A stretch of DNA of 64,000 nt, from positions 96,218-160,217 of the forward strand of contig NZ_POUT01000010.1 of assembly GCF_002890915.1 (NCBI RefSeq), written 5' to 3'. Positions 45,193-52,600 of the stretch are shown here, piece after piece. The notes below the pieces were generated by a model. That model was given only the letters and a program-made list of their open reading frames with translations. It was not told where the DNA came from and made no database searches. Numbering within the stretch: position 1 is the stretch's first letter; the number at the start of each line of letters is the position of its first letter. The translations under genes and the position numbers were made by a program. The stretch is from Stutzerimonas stutzeri (GTDB lineage: Bacteria > Pseudomonadota > Gammaproteobacteria > Pseudomonadales > Pseudomonadaceae).

Positions 45193-45588
45193 ATGCACTT
45201 GCACAATCCCTTCCTGCAGAGCCAGGGCGTCGAGCTGGTCCACTGGGCGCCCGGCGAGGCCGAGTTCCATATGCCCATCGAGGCGCGCCATCTCAATCGC
45301 CAGGGCATGCTCCACGGCGGGCTGATCGCCACCCTGCTGGATGCGGCCTGCGGCTACGCCGGCCTGCATGCCGGCGAGGGCGAGGAGGAGCTGCACGGGG
45401 TGACCGTGATGCTCAACATCGCCTACCTCAATGCCGCCCGCAGCGGCACGGTGATCGCCAGGGGCCGGGTCAATCGCCAGGGGCGCAGCCTGTACTTCGC
45501 CGAGGCCAGCCTGAGCTCGGCGCACGGCGAGCTGCTGGCCACCGCCCAGGGCAGCTTCAAGCAGGGAGGGCGCCGCCATGTTGCGTGA
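45193..45588 (+). CDS. PaaI-type hotdog thioesterase
   Basis: A 131-residue hotdog-fold protein. The motif RQGMLHGGLIATLLDAACGYAG is the PaaI-type active-site helix, with the HGG turn and a downstream Asp. It likely releases acids from CoA thioesters, perhaps to relieve CoA sequestration during operation of the pathway. Its end overlaps the CoA-transferase start by 11 bp. Confidence 0.83.
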   Translation: MHLHNPFLQSQGVELVHWAPGEAEFHMPIEARHLNRQGMLHGGLIATLLDAACGYAGLHAGEGEEELHGVTVMLNIAYLNAARSGTVIARGRVNRQGRSLYFAEASLSSAHGELLATAQGSFKQGGRRHVA

Positions 45589-46795
45589 GGCCTTGCAGGG
45601 CCTGACGGTGCTGGATTTCACCCAGATCGCCGCCGGCCCCACCTGCACCATGCTGCTGGCCGACATGGGCGCGCGGGTGATCAAGATCGAACCGCCGGAG
45701 GGCGAACTGGGCCGCAGCCTCGGCCCGGCCTGGGTCGGCGAGGACAGCGCGCTGTACCACGGCTTCAACCGCGGCAAGCTGGGCGTCTGCCTGGATCTCA
45801 AGCACCCGGACAGCCAGGCCATAGTGCGGCGCATGGTGGCCGAGGCCGACGTGCTGATCGAGAGCATGCGCCCCGGGGTGATGACGCGCCTCGGTCTGGG
45901 TTACGAAACCCTGGCCGAGCTCAACCCGGCGCTGGTCTATTGCTCGATCTCCGCCTACGGCCAGCAGGGGCCCTATGCCGACCGCGCCGGCGTCGACGGC
46001 ATCCTCCAGGCCGATTCGGGCTTGATGAGCCTGATCGGCCTGCCGGGCTCGCCGCCGTGCAAGGTGCAGGCGCCGGTGGTGGACGTGGTGACCGGCTACC
46101 TGGCCTGCATGTCCATCCTCGCCAAGCTGCAGGCGCGTCGGCGCGACGGGCAGGGCGGGCATCTGGACGTCAGCCTGATGAACTCGGCGCTGGCCCTGCA
46201 GCAGTCGTCGATCACCAGCTACCTGCGCGATGGGCAGCGCCCGACCCCCATCGGCAGCGCGGCGCCCTATGCCGCGCCCAACGAGGCGTTCCGGACCGCC
46301 GATGGCTGGATCATGGTGGCGGCCTACAACGGCAACCGCTGGCAGCGACTGTGCGCCGTGCTCGGCCATGCCGAATGGGCGGACGATCCGCGTTTCGTCA
46401 GCTCGGCGCAGCGGGTTCGGCATCGCGGCGAGATGCAGGCGGCGCTCGAGGCGGTGTTCGCCACCCGGCCGACCGCGCATTGGCTGCAGGTGCTGCGCGG
46501 CGCCGACATCCTCTGCGCCAAGGTGGCCAACTACGACGACCTGCTCGAGCATCCGCAGCTCGCCGACAACGGCCTGCTGGCGCGGGTCGAGCATCCGCGG
46601 CACGGCGTCCTGCGCACGGTGGGCTTCCCGGTCAACAGCGCCGAGGCGGCCGCTGCGCCGTACCGGCCGGCGCCGGATCTGGGCGAGCATTCGCGCAGCG
46701 TGCTGCGCAGCTTCGCCTTCGGCGAGCAGGAGATCGAGGCCCTGGCCGGCAGCGGCGCGCTGCGGGAGCGGCAGGCAGCGGCAGCGACCTCGTAG
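45578..46795 (+). CDS. Family III CoA-transferase (CaiB/BaiF type)
   Basis: A 405-residue protein with the family III start (LTVLDFTQIAAGPTCTMLLADMGARVIKIE) and the catalytic Asp at D169 (APVVDVVTGYLA). It moves CoA between acids and is probably the activation step for the operon's substrate, using another acyl-CoA as donor. Last gene of the operon; the stop lies within a GTAGGAGCC half-REP-like sequence. Confidence 0.88.
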   Translation: MLREALQGLTVLDFTQIAAGPTCTMLLADMGARVIKIEPPEGELGRSLGPAWVGEDSALYHGFNRGKLGVCLDLKHPDSQAIVRRMVAEADVLIESMRPGVMTRLGLGYETLAELNPALVYCSISAYGQQGPYADRAGVDGILQADSGLMSLIGLPGSPPCKVQAPVVDVVTGYLACMSILAKLQARRRDGQGGHLDVSLMNSALALQQSSITSYLRDGQRPTPIGSAAPYAAPNEAFRTADGWIMVAAYNGNRWQRLCAVLGHAEWADDPRFVSSAQRVRHRGEMQAALEAVFATRPTAHWLQVLRGADILCAKVANYDDLLEHPQLADNGLLARVEHPRHGVLRTVGFPVNSAEAAAAPYRPAPDLGEHSRSVLRSFAFGEQEIEALAGSGALRERQAAAATS

Positions 46796-46846
46796 GAGCC
46801 ACGGGATTTACGCCAGGTTTTCCGATGCGCATGGCGCACCCTGGGC

Positions 46847-47755
46847 TCAGCCGGCGCTGCGGGTTAGACGTGCCTGTTCCAGCAGCCAGAGGCGGAAGGT
46901 GGCCATGTCCTCGCTTTCCGGGCGGTGCTTGGGCGTCAGCAGGTAGTAGGTGTAGGCGCCCATGTCGACGCTCTGCTCGAATGGCCGCACCAGCGTGCCT
47001 TCGCGCAGTTCCTTCTCCACCAGAAACAGCTGGGCCATGGCGATGCCCTGGCCGCCGATGGCGGCGGCATAGGCCATCGACGAGCTCTGGTAGCTCATGC
47101 CGGCGCGCGCATCCACCTGGCCGATCACTCCGGTGGCCTCCAGCCAGTGCGCCCAGTCGTCCGGGCGGGCGAGCGAGTGCAGCATGCTGTATTCGGCCAC
47201 GTCCGCCGGGCCGTGCAGGCCGGGGCCGGTTTCGAGCAGGGTGGGGCTGCACACCGGCGCCAGCAGGTTATCGCTGAGCACGTAGCAGTTGCAGTTGGGC
47301 CAGTCGCCGGCGCCCAGGCGGATGGCGGCGTCGAGGTCGTCCTTGTGGAAATCCACCGGGTCGAGCGAGGCGGTCAGCAGTACCTCGATCTTCGGATGCT
47401 CGTGGTGGAAGCTGGCCAGGCGCGGGATCAGCCACTGCATGGCGAAGGTGGTATAGGCGCGCACCTTGATCTGCCGGCGCTTGGGCGGACGCTTGAGCTT
47501 GCGCGTGGCGCTGCGCAGCTCCTCGATCAGGCGTGCCACGGCGCCGAAATACTGCTCGCCGGCTGGGGTGAGGCTGATCTGCCGATGGCCGCGCACGAAC
47601 AGCGGCTGCTCCATGAATTCTTCCAGGCTGCGGATCTGCCGCGAGACGGCGCCCGGGGTGACGTTCAGCTCGTCGGCGGCGAGGGTGATGCTCAGGTGCC
47701 GGGCAACGGCTTCGAAGGCCCGGATGGCATTGAGAGGGGGCAGTCTGTCCTTCAT
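46847..47755 (-). CDS. LysR-type transcriptional regulator (GcvA-like)
   Basis: A 302-residue LysR regulator with the N-terminal winged helix (LPPLNAIRAFEAVARHLSITLAADELNVTPGAVSRQI) and a substrate-binding domain. The start LPPLNAIRAFEA is that of the GcvA-type subgroup. It faces away from the acyl-CoA operon, which it follows end to end, and toward a broken gene at 47914. Its original divergent target may therefore be lost; control of the acyl-CoA operon in trans is possible but unsupported. Confidence 0.88.
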   Translation of the reverse strand: MKDRLPPLNAIRAFEAVARHLSITLAADELNVTPGAVSRQIRSLEEFMEQPLFVRGHRQISLTPAGEQYFGAVARLIEELRSATRKLKRPPKRRQIKVRAYTTFAMQWLIPRLASFHHEHPKIEVLLTASLDPVDFHKDDLDAAIRLGAGDWPNCNCYVLSDNLLAPVCSPTLLETGPGLHGPADVAEYSMLHSLARPDDWAHWLEATGVIGQVDARAGMSYQSSSMAYAAAIGGQGIAMAQLFLVEKELREGTLVRPFEQSVDMGAYTYYLLTPKHRPESEDMATFRLWLLEQARLTRSAG

Positions 47756-47913
47756 CGAGATCTTCTTGTAGGTCTGCGGACGGCGCGAATCTTACTGTAT
47801 ATCTGATTGATAAAAACTCAAGCAAGAGGGGCTGTTTTATCGTTTGCCGCTTATGGTGTGGGGTTCCTAGCATCCGATTCCGGACGCAATCACAACAACA
47901 AGAGAACCGCCCC

Positions 47914-48048
47914 ATGAGTCATTTCAACCTGATCGCCTAGCGCGATCTTCGCTGCATTTCACGTCATCCCCTGTGCCTGAGCTGCTGTGCGCTTGGCCTT
48001 GCGCTGGGCAGCCCGTTCGCCCAGGCCGATTTCTTCGACGTATCTGCA
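47914..48048 (+). pseudogene. Broken gene start opposite LysR: short frame, amber stop, then a signal-peptide-like stretch
   Basis: An ATG at 47914, 158 bp from the divergent LysR start, opens MSHFNLIA and then hits an in-frame TAG at 47938. The same frame continues with a basic stretch and a signal-peptide-like run (LCLSCCALGLALGSPFAQA, 47971-48027) and then passes straight into a cysI fragment at about 48050. It looks like the 5' end of an exported-protein gene, fused to other sequence by a deletion. Which gene it was I cannot tell. Confidence 0.45.
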
Positions 48049-48436
48049 GAAAAACGCCTACATGTGGCGATTCCTTACGGCACCCTATCGGCGGTACAGA
48101 TGCGCGCGCTGGCACCTATCGCCAGGGTGTACGACCGTGGCTACGGGCACTTCACCACGCGGCAGAACATCCAGTTCAACTGGATTGAGCTGGAGCGCGT
48201 GGCGGATATTCTCGACTGGCTGGCCGCGCACGACATGCATGCGATCCAGACCTCCGGCAACTGCGTGCGCAACATCACCACCGAGGCCTTTGCCGGGGTT
48301 GCCGCCGACGAGTATCTGGACCCGCGCCTGCTGGCCGAGATCCTCCGGCAGTGGTCGACGGTCAATCCGGAGTACCTTCCAGCGCATTGGTCTGGAGCCG
48401 TTCAAGGAGCGGGTCTACACGGAGGCAGTGGTATGA
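48049..48436 (+). pseudogene. Internally deleted sulfite/nitrite reductase haemoprotein (cysI-like) remnant
   Basis: Frame 1 encodes EKRLHVAIPYGTLSAVQMRA, then YDRGYGHFTTRQNIQFNW and IQTSGNCVRNITTEAFAGV, all typical of the first ferredoxin-like repeat and siroheme/FeS region of CysI. After RQWSTVNPEYLP (about 48380) the sequence jumps, in another frame, to IGLEPFKERVYTEAVV, which is like the C-terminus of the same enzyme. Several hundred codons in between are missing. The N-terminus is also gone. Not functional. Confidence 0.75.
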
Positions 48437-48757
48437 ATAACCTGATCCGCCTGGTCGAGGGCCAGGCCCGGATAATCGAAGACGATCCCTGGCAGCTGTT
48501 CGCAGCGGACGGCCCCGCAGACGTGCCGCTGATCCTGCCGCTGGCGCGGCGAGTTGCGCGCGGTGGGCGATGTGCTGCGCGACCAGCTCGCCCATATGCG
48601 CCAGTGCGGCTTCGATGCCTTCGCCGTGCGCGCCGACAAATCGGTGGAGGATGCGCTCAAGGGCTTGGCCGGTTTGAGCGTGCTCTACGGCCGCTCGGCC
48701 ATCGAGCCGCGGCCGCTGTTCCGCCGGGGGCGCCTAAAGGAGGAAGTGGACTCATGA
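48433..48757 (+). pseudogene. Broken DUF934-family gene (usual cysI partner)
   Basis: Starts MNNLIRLVEGQARIIEDDPW with an ATGA overlap on the cysI remnant, as in intact cysI-DUF934 pairs. After LILPLA (about 48545) the middle is missing and the frame shifts. The C-terminal DUF934 half GELRAVGDVLRDQLAHMRQC continues in another frame to the stop at 48757. Same decay pattern as cysI, so the two were probably lost together. Confidence 0.7.
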
Positions 48758-48858
48758 TGCTACGTGGCCCGTTCTTACTGGCGCTGCTGCAGCGACACCA
48801 GGTCAGCCGGCCACGCTGGGGGTCCGAATCATTGCGAAACCCGCATATATGTACATGA
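48754..48858 (+). pseudogene. Truncated ORF after the DUF934 remnant
   Basis: A 34-codon frame (MMLRGPFLLALLQRHQVSR...) overlaps the DUF934 stop by an ATGA, with AAAGGAGG upstream, so it looks like the start of the next operon gene cut off after about 22 residues. No family is recognised. The sequence after it, up to nitA, holds no gene. Confidence 0.35.
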
Positions 48859-48942
48859 CGTGCGTGCACGTCATTAGGGGGATTAGCCCTGTTATCCGGA
48901 GGGGAGATGAGGCGGTGCTCGCCAGTGACTGGTGTGGAAAGC

Positions 48943-50865
48943 TCACTCCAGTTGACGAGAAAGGCCCAGCTTCTTGAGGCGTGAAGCCAGCGTCGTGGGC
49001 TTTACCCCCAGCAGCTCTGCCGCACCGTCGGGGCCGAACAGCCGTCCGCCGGCGGCGGCGAGGGCAGCCCGGAGGTTTTCCATCTCCAGGGTTCGTATCT
49101 GCTGCTCGGTCAGGATACCAGCGGCATTGGACGGCGCATCCTCCGCCTTGTGCGTATCGCTTGCTGGTGAACGATTGGGCAGGTCGATACGCAGCTCCAG
49201 GCCGCTGGAAGTGATCAGCGCGCGTTCGATGACATTCTGCAGTTCACGGATGTTGCCCGGCCAGGCATAACCCTGCAGACGAAGGATGTCACCCTTGCTC
49301 AGGCGGCGTCCGGGCTGGTTGAGACGCTGGCCGATCTGCTCGACGAAGTGGCTGGCCAGCAGTGGGATGTCCTCGCGGCGCTCGCGCAATGCAGGCGACT
49401 GCAGCGGGAAGACATTGAGGCGGAAGTAGAGATCCTCGCGGAAGCGCTTGGCCTCGACCTCTGCGCGCAGGTCGCGATTGGTGGCGGCGATGATGCGTAC
49501 GTCCACGCGGCGCGTGCGCTCCTCGCCGACTCGCTCGAACTGTCCTTCCTGCAGTACCCGCAGCAGCTTACTCTGCAACTCCAGTGGGATTTCACCGACC
49601 TCGTCGAGAAACAGCGTACCGCCGTCGGCCAGTTCGAAGCGACCGACACGATCGCGCAGGGCGCCGGTGAAGGCGCCGCGTACGTGGCCGAAGAACTCGC
49701 TTTCGAATAGGTCGGCCGGAATCGCGGCGCAGTTGACCCGGATCAGTGGGTGCGCGGCGCGACGGCTGGACTGGTGGATGGCGCGGGCGATCAGTTCCTT
49801 GCCGGTGCCGGACTCACCGTTGATCAGAACGCTGGCATCGGTTGGGCCAACCACGTCGATCTGCCGCACGATCTTCAGAATCGGTTCGCTCTGGCCGACG
49901 ATCTCGCGGTAGCTGTGCTCGATGCGGATCTCCTCCTGCAAGTAGGCATTTTGCTGTTCAAGACGCTGCTTGAGCTCCTTCAGTTCCTCCAACGCGTCGT
50001 GCAGACGCTGCTGGGTGCTCATGCGCTCGGTGATGTCGCGAAACACCACCACCGACCCGACGATACGGCCGTCGGCGATGACCGGCGTGCTGGTGAATTC
50101 CACTGGGAACATGCTGCCGTCGCGGCGCCAGAACACCTCCTGCCGCCCCTCATGCACCAGACCGTCGTGTACGGCCTTGTAGATAGGGCAGTCTTCCACC
50201 GGGTAGTGGCTGCCATCAGCATGGCTGTGGTGGTGGATGCGGTGGATGTTCTTGCCGATCATCTCATCCTGTTCCCAGCCGAGCATGCGCGCCGCGGCCG
50301 GGTTGACATAGGTGGCTAGGCCCTCGCTGTCGATGCTATAGATACCGTCGCCGACGGCGCTGAGCAGCAGGTGGTTGTCGCGCTCGGTTTCCTGGAACAG
50401 GTTGAGGATATTGCGCCACTCCAGCAGGCCTCCGCGCATGGTGCGCTCGGTCTGTGCCTGGTCGAGCAGATAGCGCTGCTCGCTGCGCTCGCGCAGCACC
50501 AGGATCAGATAGAGCACACCTCTGAGGCGCAGTGTGGTGGCAGAGATTTCCAGCATCACGCGTTCGCCATCCTTGCGTGTGCAACTTAGTTCGTCACTCC
50601 AACCCTTACCGGTCTCCAGCAGTGCTTGGGTGAACACGATCAGCTCTGGCAACTGATGGCCGAACAGGCGGGTAACGGTCATGTCCAGCAACTCGTGACG
50701 GGCATAACCGAACAACTTGCTGGCGGCGATATTCATGTCGACGAAACGGTTGGCCACCGGATCGAACTGCACGATGGCCTCGCTGCAGTGCTCGAACACC
50801 ATGTGCCGGGAGGCATAAGCCATGTCGGCCCAGCCGGTGAGATGATCCGGCTCACTTCCATTCAT
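48943..50865 (-). CDS. nitA: Sigma-54-dependent activator of the Nit1C cluster
   Basis: A 640-residue enhancer-binding protein. PAS domains lie at about 15-130 (AIVQFDPVANRFVDMNIAA) and 165-290 (GIYSIDSEGLATYVNPAAARM, then FWRRDGSMFPVEFTSTPV), a short coiled coil, then an AAA+ domain with Walker A INGESGTGKELIARAIH, GAFTGA loop RGAFTGALRDRVG and Walker B GGTLFLDEVGEI. A C-terminal Fis-type HTH (GAAELLGVKPTTLASRLKKL) binds DNA. It is divergent from nitBCDEFGH, whose promoter has the -24/-12 form it needs. The PAS domains probably sense the inducing signal. Confidence 0.9.
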   Translation of the reverse strand: MNGSEPDHLTGWADMAYASRHMVFEHCSEAIVQFDPVANRFVDMNIAASKLFGYARHELLDMTVTRLFGHQLPELIVFTQALLETGKGWSDELSCTRKDGERVMLEISATTLRLRGVLYLILVLRERSEQRYLLDQAQTERTMRGGLLEWRNILNLFQETERDNHLLLSAVGDGIYSIDSEGLATYVNPAAARMLGWEQDEMIGKNIHRIHHHSHADGSHYPVEDCPIYKAVHDGLVHEGRQEVFWRRDGSMFPVEFTSTPVIADGRIVGSVVVFRDITERMSTQQRLHDALEELKELKQRLEQQNAYLQEEIRIEHSYREIVGQSEPILKIVRQIDVVGPTDASVLINGESGTGKELIARAIHQSSRRAAHPLIRVNCAAIPADLFESEFFGHVRGAFTGALRDRVGRFELADGGTLFLDEVGEIPLELQSKLLRVLQEGQFERVGEERTRRVDVRIIAATNRDLRAEVEAKRFREDLYFRLNVFPLQSPALRERREDIPLLASHFVEQIGQRLNQPGRRLSKGDILRLQGYAWPGNIRELQNVIERALITSSGLELRIDLPNRSPASDTHKAEDAPSNAAGILTEQQIRTLEMENLRAALAAAGGRLFGPDGAAELLGVKPTTLASRLKKLGLSRQLE

Positions 50866-50867
50866 CC

Positions 50868-50921
50868 TACGAAACCTCGTAATCGCCCCTACGAACTTTC
50901 GTTTTTATACGAGACTTCGTA
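50868..50921. promoter_or_regulatory. Three TACGA-N4-TCGTA dyads (candidate NitA binding sites)
   Basis: TACGAAACCTCGTA (50868-50881), TACGAACTTTCGTT (50890-50903) and TACGAGACTTCGTA (50908-50921) share the pattern TACGA-N4-TCGTW. They lie about 92-145 bp upstream of the sigma-54 promoter, the usual distance for activator sites. The first begins 3 bp from the nitA ATG and covers its ribosome site, suggesting NitA also represses itself. Confidence 0.7.
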
Positions 50922-51012
50922 GCTCCTGCATAGACGCAGAACGACTTTCTAAAACCGTATCAGGCAAATAACTATCTGATTTATATAGGTAAATATAAAT
51001 ATCAGGAGAGGC

Positions 51013-51028
51013 TGGCACGGCCTTCGCT
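51013..51028 (+). promoter_or_regulatory. Sigma-54 (-24/-12) promoter of nitBCDEFGH
   Basis: TGGCACGGCCTTCGCT has the invariant GG and GC of sigma-54 promoters at the required 10-nt spacing, with TCGC in place of the ideal TTGC. The expected start of transcription is about 51039, 47 bp before nitB. Confidence 0.75.
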
Positions 51029-51085
51029 CTAGTTGGCAAGCACGGTGATTCCCACCGTGAACATAAGCAGAAGAGGAGAGCACCC

Positions 51086-51568
51086 ATGCCGAGCGTCGAC
51101 ATCGCCCACTACAAGGACGGCGACTTCCTGGTCAATTACGAAGAGAAGGTCTTCGAAGACATCAAGGCCGAACCAGGCGAAAAGGCCCTCATCACCTTCC
51201 ACACCATCGCCTTCGAGGGCTCCATCGGTCTGGTCAACATGCTGCAGGCCAAACGCCTGCTGCGCAAAGGTTTTGAAACCAAAGTACTGCTCTACGGACC
51301 GGGCGTACAGCTGGGTGTGCAGCGCGGCTTCCCCACCCTGGGGAACGAGGCCTTCCCCGGCCACCTGGCGGTCAACAACCAGATCAAGGCTTTCATCGAA
51401 GAGGGCGGCGAGGTCTACGCCTGCCGCTTCGCCCTGCAAGCACTGTACGGACAGACCGAGAAGGCTCTGATCGAAGGCATTCGTGCAATCAACCCGCTGG
51501 ACGTGATGGACCTGCGTCTGCTGATGCGGCGAGATGGCGCGCTGATCATCGACACCTGGACTGCCTGA
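51086..51568 (+). CDS. nitB: Nit1C cluster protein NitB (MSMEG_0572/Sll0783 family)
   Basis: A 160-residue protein of the conserved first position in Nit1C clusters, with DsrE-like features (ALITFHTIAFEGSIGLVNMLQ, LLYGPGVQLGVQRGFPT, VYACRFALQALYG). Its biochemical role is not established. AGAGGAG precedes the ATG. A perfect hairpin separates it from nitC, which may lower or tune expression of the rest of the operon. Confidence 0.85.
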   Translation: MPSVDIAHYKDGDFLVNYEEKVFEDIKAEPGEKALITFHTIAFEGSIGLVNMLQAKRLLRKGFETKVLLYGPGVQLGVQRGFPTLGNEAFPGHLAVNNQIKAFIEEGGEVYACRFALQALYGQTEKALIEGIRAINPLDVMDLRLLMRRDGALIIDTWTA

Positions 51569-51576
51569 CCCATTCC

Positions 51577-51596
51577 GCCCCTCCTGCGGGAGGGGC
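51577..51596 (+). terminator. Hairpin between nitB and nitC
   Basis: GCCCCTCC / GGAGGGGC forms a perfect 8-bp stem with a TGCG loop, 8 bp after the nitB stop. No T-run follows, so it is more likely a stabiliser or partial terminator than a full stop. Confidence 0.55.
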
Positions 51597-51619
51597 TCCG
51601 TTCGTACAAGGAATCCGCC

Positions 51620-52600
51620 ATGGCCATCGTCCGTGCCGCCGCCGTTCAACTCTCGCCCGTGCTGTACAGCCGCGAGGGTACCGTCGAGAAAATTGTTCAG
51701 ACCATTCTGCGGCTTGGCCGCGAAGGCGTGCAGTTCGCCGTCTTCCCGGAAACCGTGGTGCCGTACTACCCCTATTTTTCCTTCGTGCAGCCTCCGTTCA
51801 TGATGGGTAAGGAACACTTGCGGCTGCTCGAAGAATCGGTGCAGGTGCCGTCCGCTGCTACCGTCGCCATTGGCGACGCCTGCCGCGAAGCGCGCATGGT
51901 GGTCTCGCTGGGTATCAACGAGCGTGAAGGTGGCACCCTCTACAATGCCCAGTTGCTGTTCGATGCTGACGGCAGCCTGATCCAGCATCGGCGCAAGATC
52001 ACCCCCACCTACCATGAGCGCATGGTCTGGGGGCAGGGCGACGGTTCTGGTCTGCGCGCCGTGGCCAGCCAGGTCGGCCGTATCGGTTCGCTGGCCTGCT
52101 GGGAGCACTACAACCCGCTAGCGCGCTATGCGTTGATGGCTGATGGCGAGCAGATCCATGCTGCGATGTTTCCCGGCTCGCTGGTGGGCGAGATATTCGC
52201 CGAACAGATCGAAGTCACCATCCGCCACCATGCGCTGGAGTCCGGTTGCTTTGTGGTCAACGCCACCGCCTGGCTGGAACCGGAGCAGCAGCGACGCATC
52301 ATGGCCGATACCGGCTGTGCGTTGGGGCCGATATCCGGAGGGTGCTTCACAGCCATTGTCAGCCCTGAAGGCAAGCTGTTGGGCGAGCCGTTGCGCAGCG
52401 GCGAAGGGGAGCTGATTGCCGACCTCGACCTGGCGCTGATCGACAAGCGTAAACGGATGATGGATTCGGTCGGTCACTACAGCCGCCCGGAACTGCTCAG
52501 CCTGCTGATCGACCGGACCCCGACCGCCCATGTGCATGAGCGCATGATGGCGCTGCCCGGCCGTAGCGAAGTCGAGGAGATCGAGCATGCCAGCCTCTGA
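51620..52600 (+). CDS. nitC: Nitrilase of the Nit1C cluster
   Basis: A 326-residue nitrilase-superfamily branch 1 enzyme that hydrolyses nitriles to acid and ammonia. The catalytic triad is visible: E44 (VFPETVVP), K126 (HRRKITPTYHERMVWGQGDG) and C160 (LACWEHYNPL). The CWEHY context and the neighbours nitB and nitD-H place it in the Nit1 clade. Its preferred nitrile is unknown; in a Pseudomonas relative this cluster supports cyanide assimilation. Stop overlaps nitD by 14 bp. Confidence 0.95.
   Translation: MAIVRAAAVQLSPVLYSREGTVEKIVQTILRLGREGVQFAVFPETVVPYYPYFSFVQPPFMMGKEHLRLLEESVQVPSAATVAIGDACREARMVVSLGINEREGGTLYNAQLLFDADGSLIQHRRKITPTYHERMVWGQGDGSGLRAVASQVGRIGSLACWEHYNPLARYALMADGEQIHAAMFPGSLVGEIFAEQIEVTIRHHALESGCFVVNATAWLEPEQQRRIMADTGCALGPISGGCFTAIVSPEGKLLGEPLRSGEGELIADLDLALIDKRKRMMDSVGHYSRPELLSLLIDRTPTAHVHERMMALPGRSEVEEIEHASL

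Noticed and set aside
46793..46815. GTAGGAGCC motif at the end of the CoA-transferase gene
   Set aside because: Looks like one REP half but no inverted partner lies within the next 100 bp, so a REP element is not supported.
48883..48900. Reverse complement GGATAACAGGGCTAAT, close to the I-SceI homing site
   Set aside because: It has an extra base compared with the true site and no homing endonuclease gene or intron is present; most likely chance.
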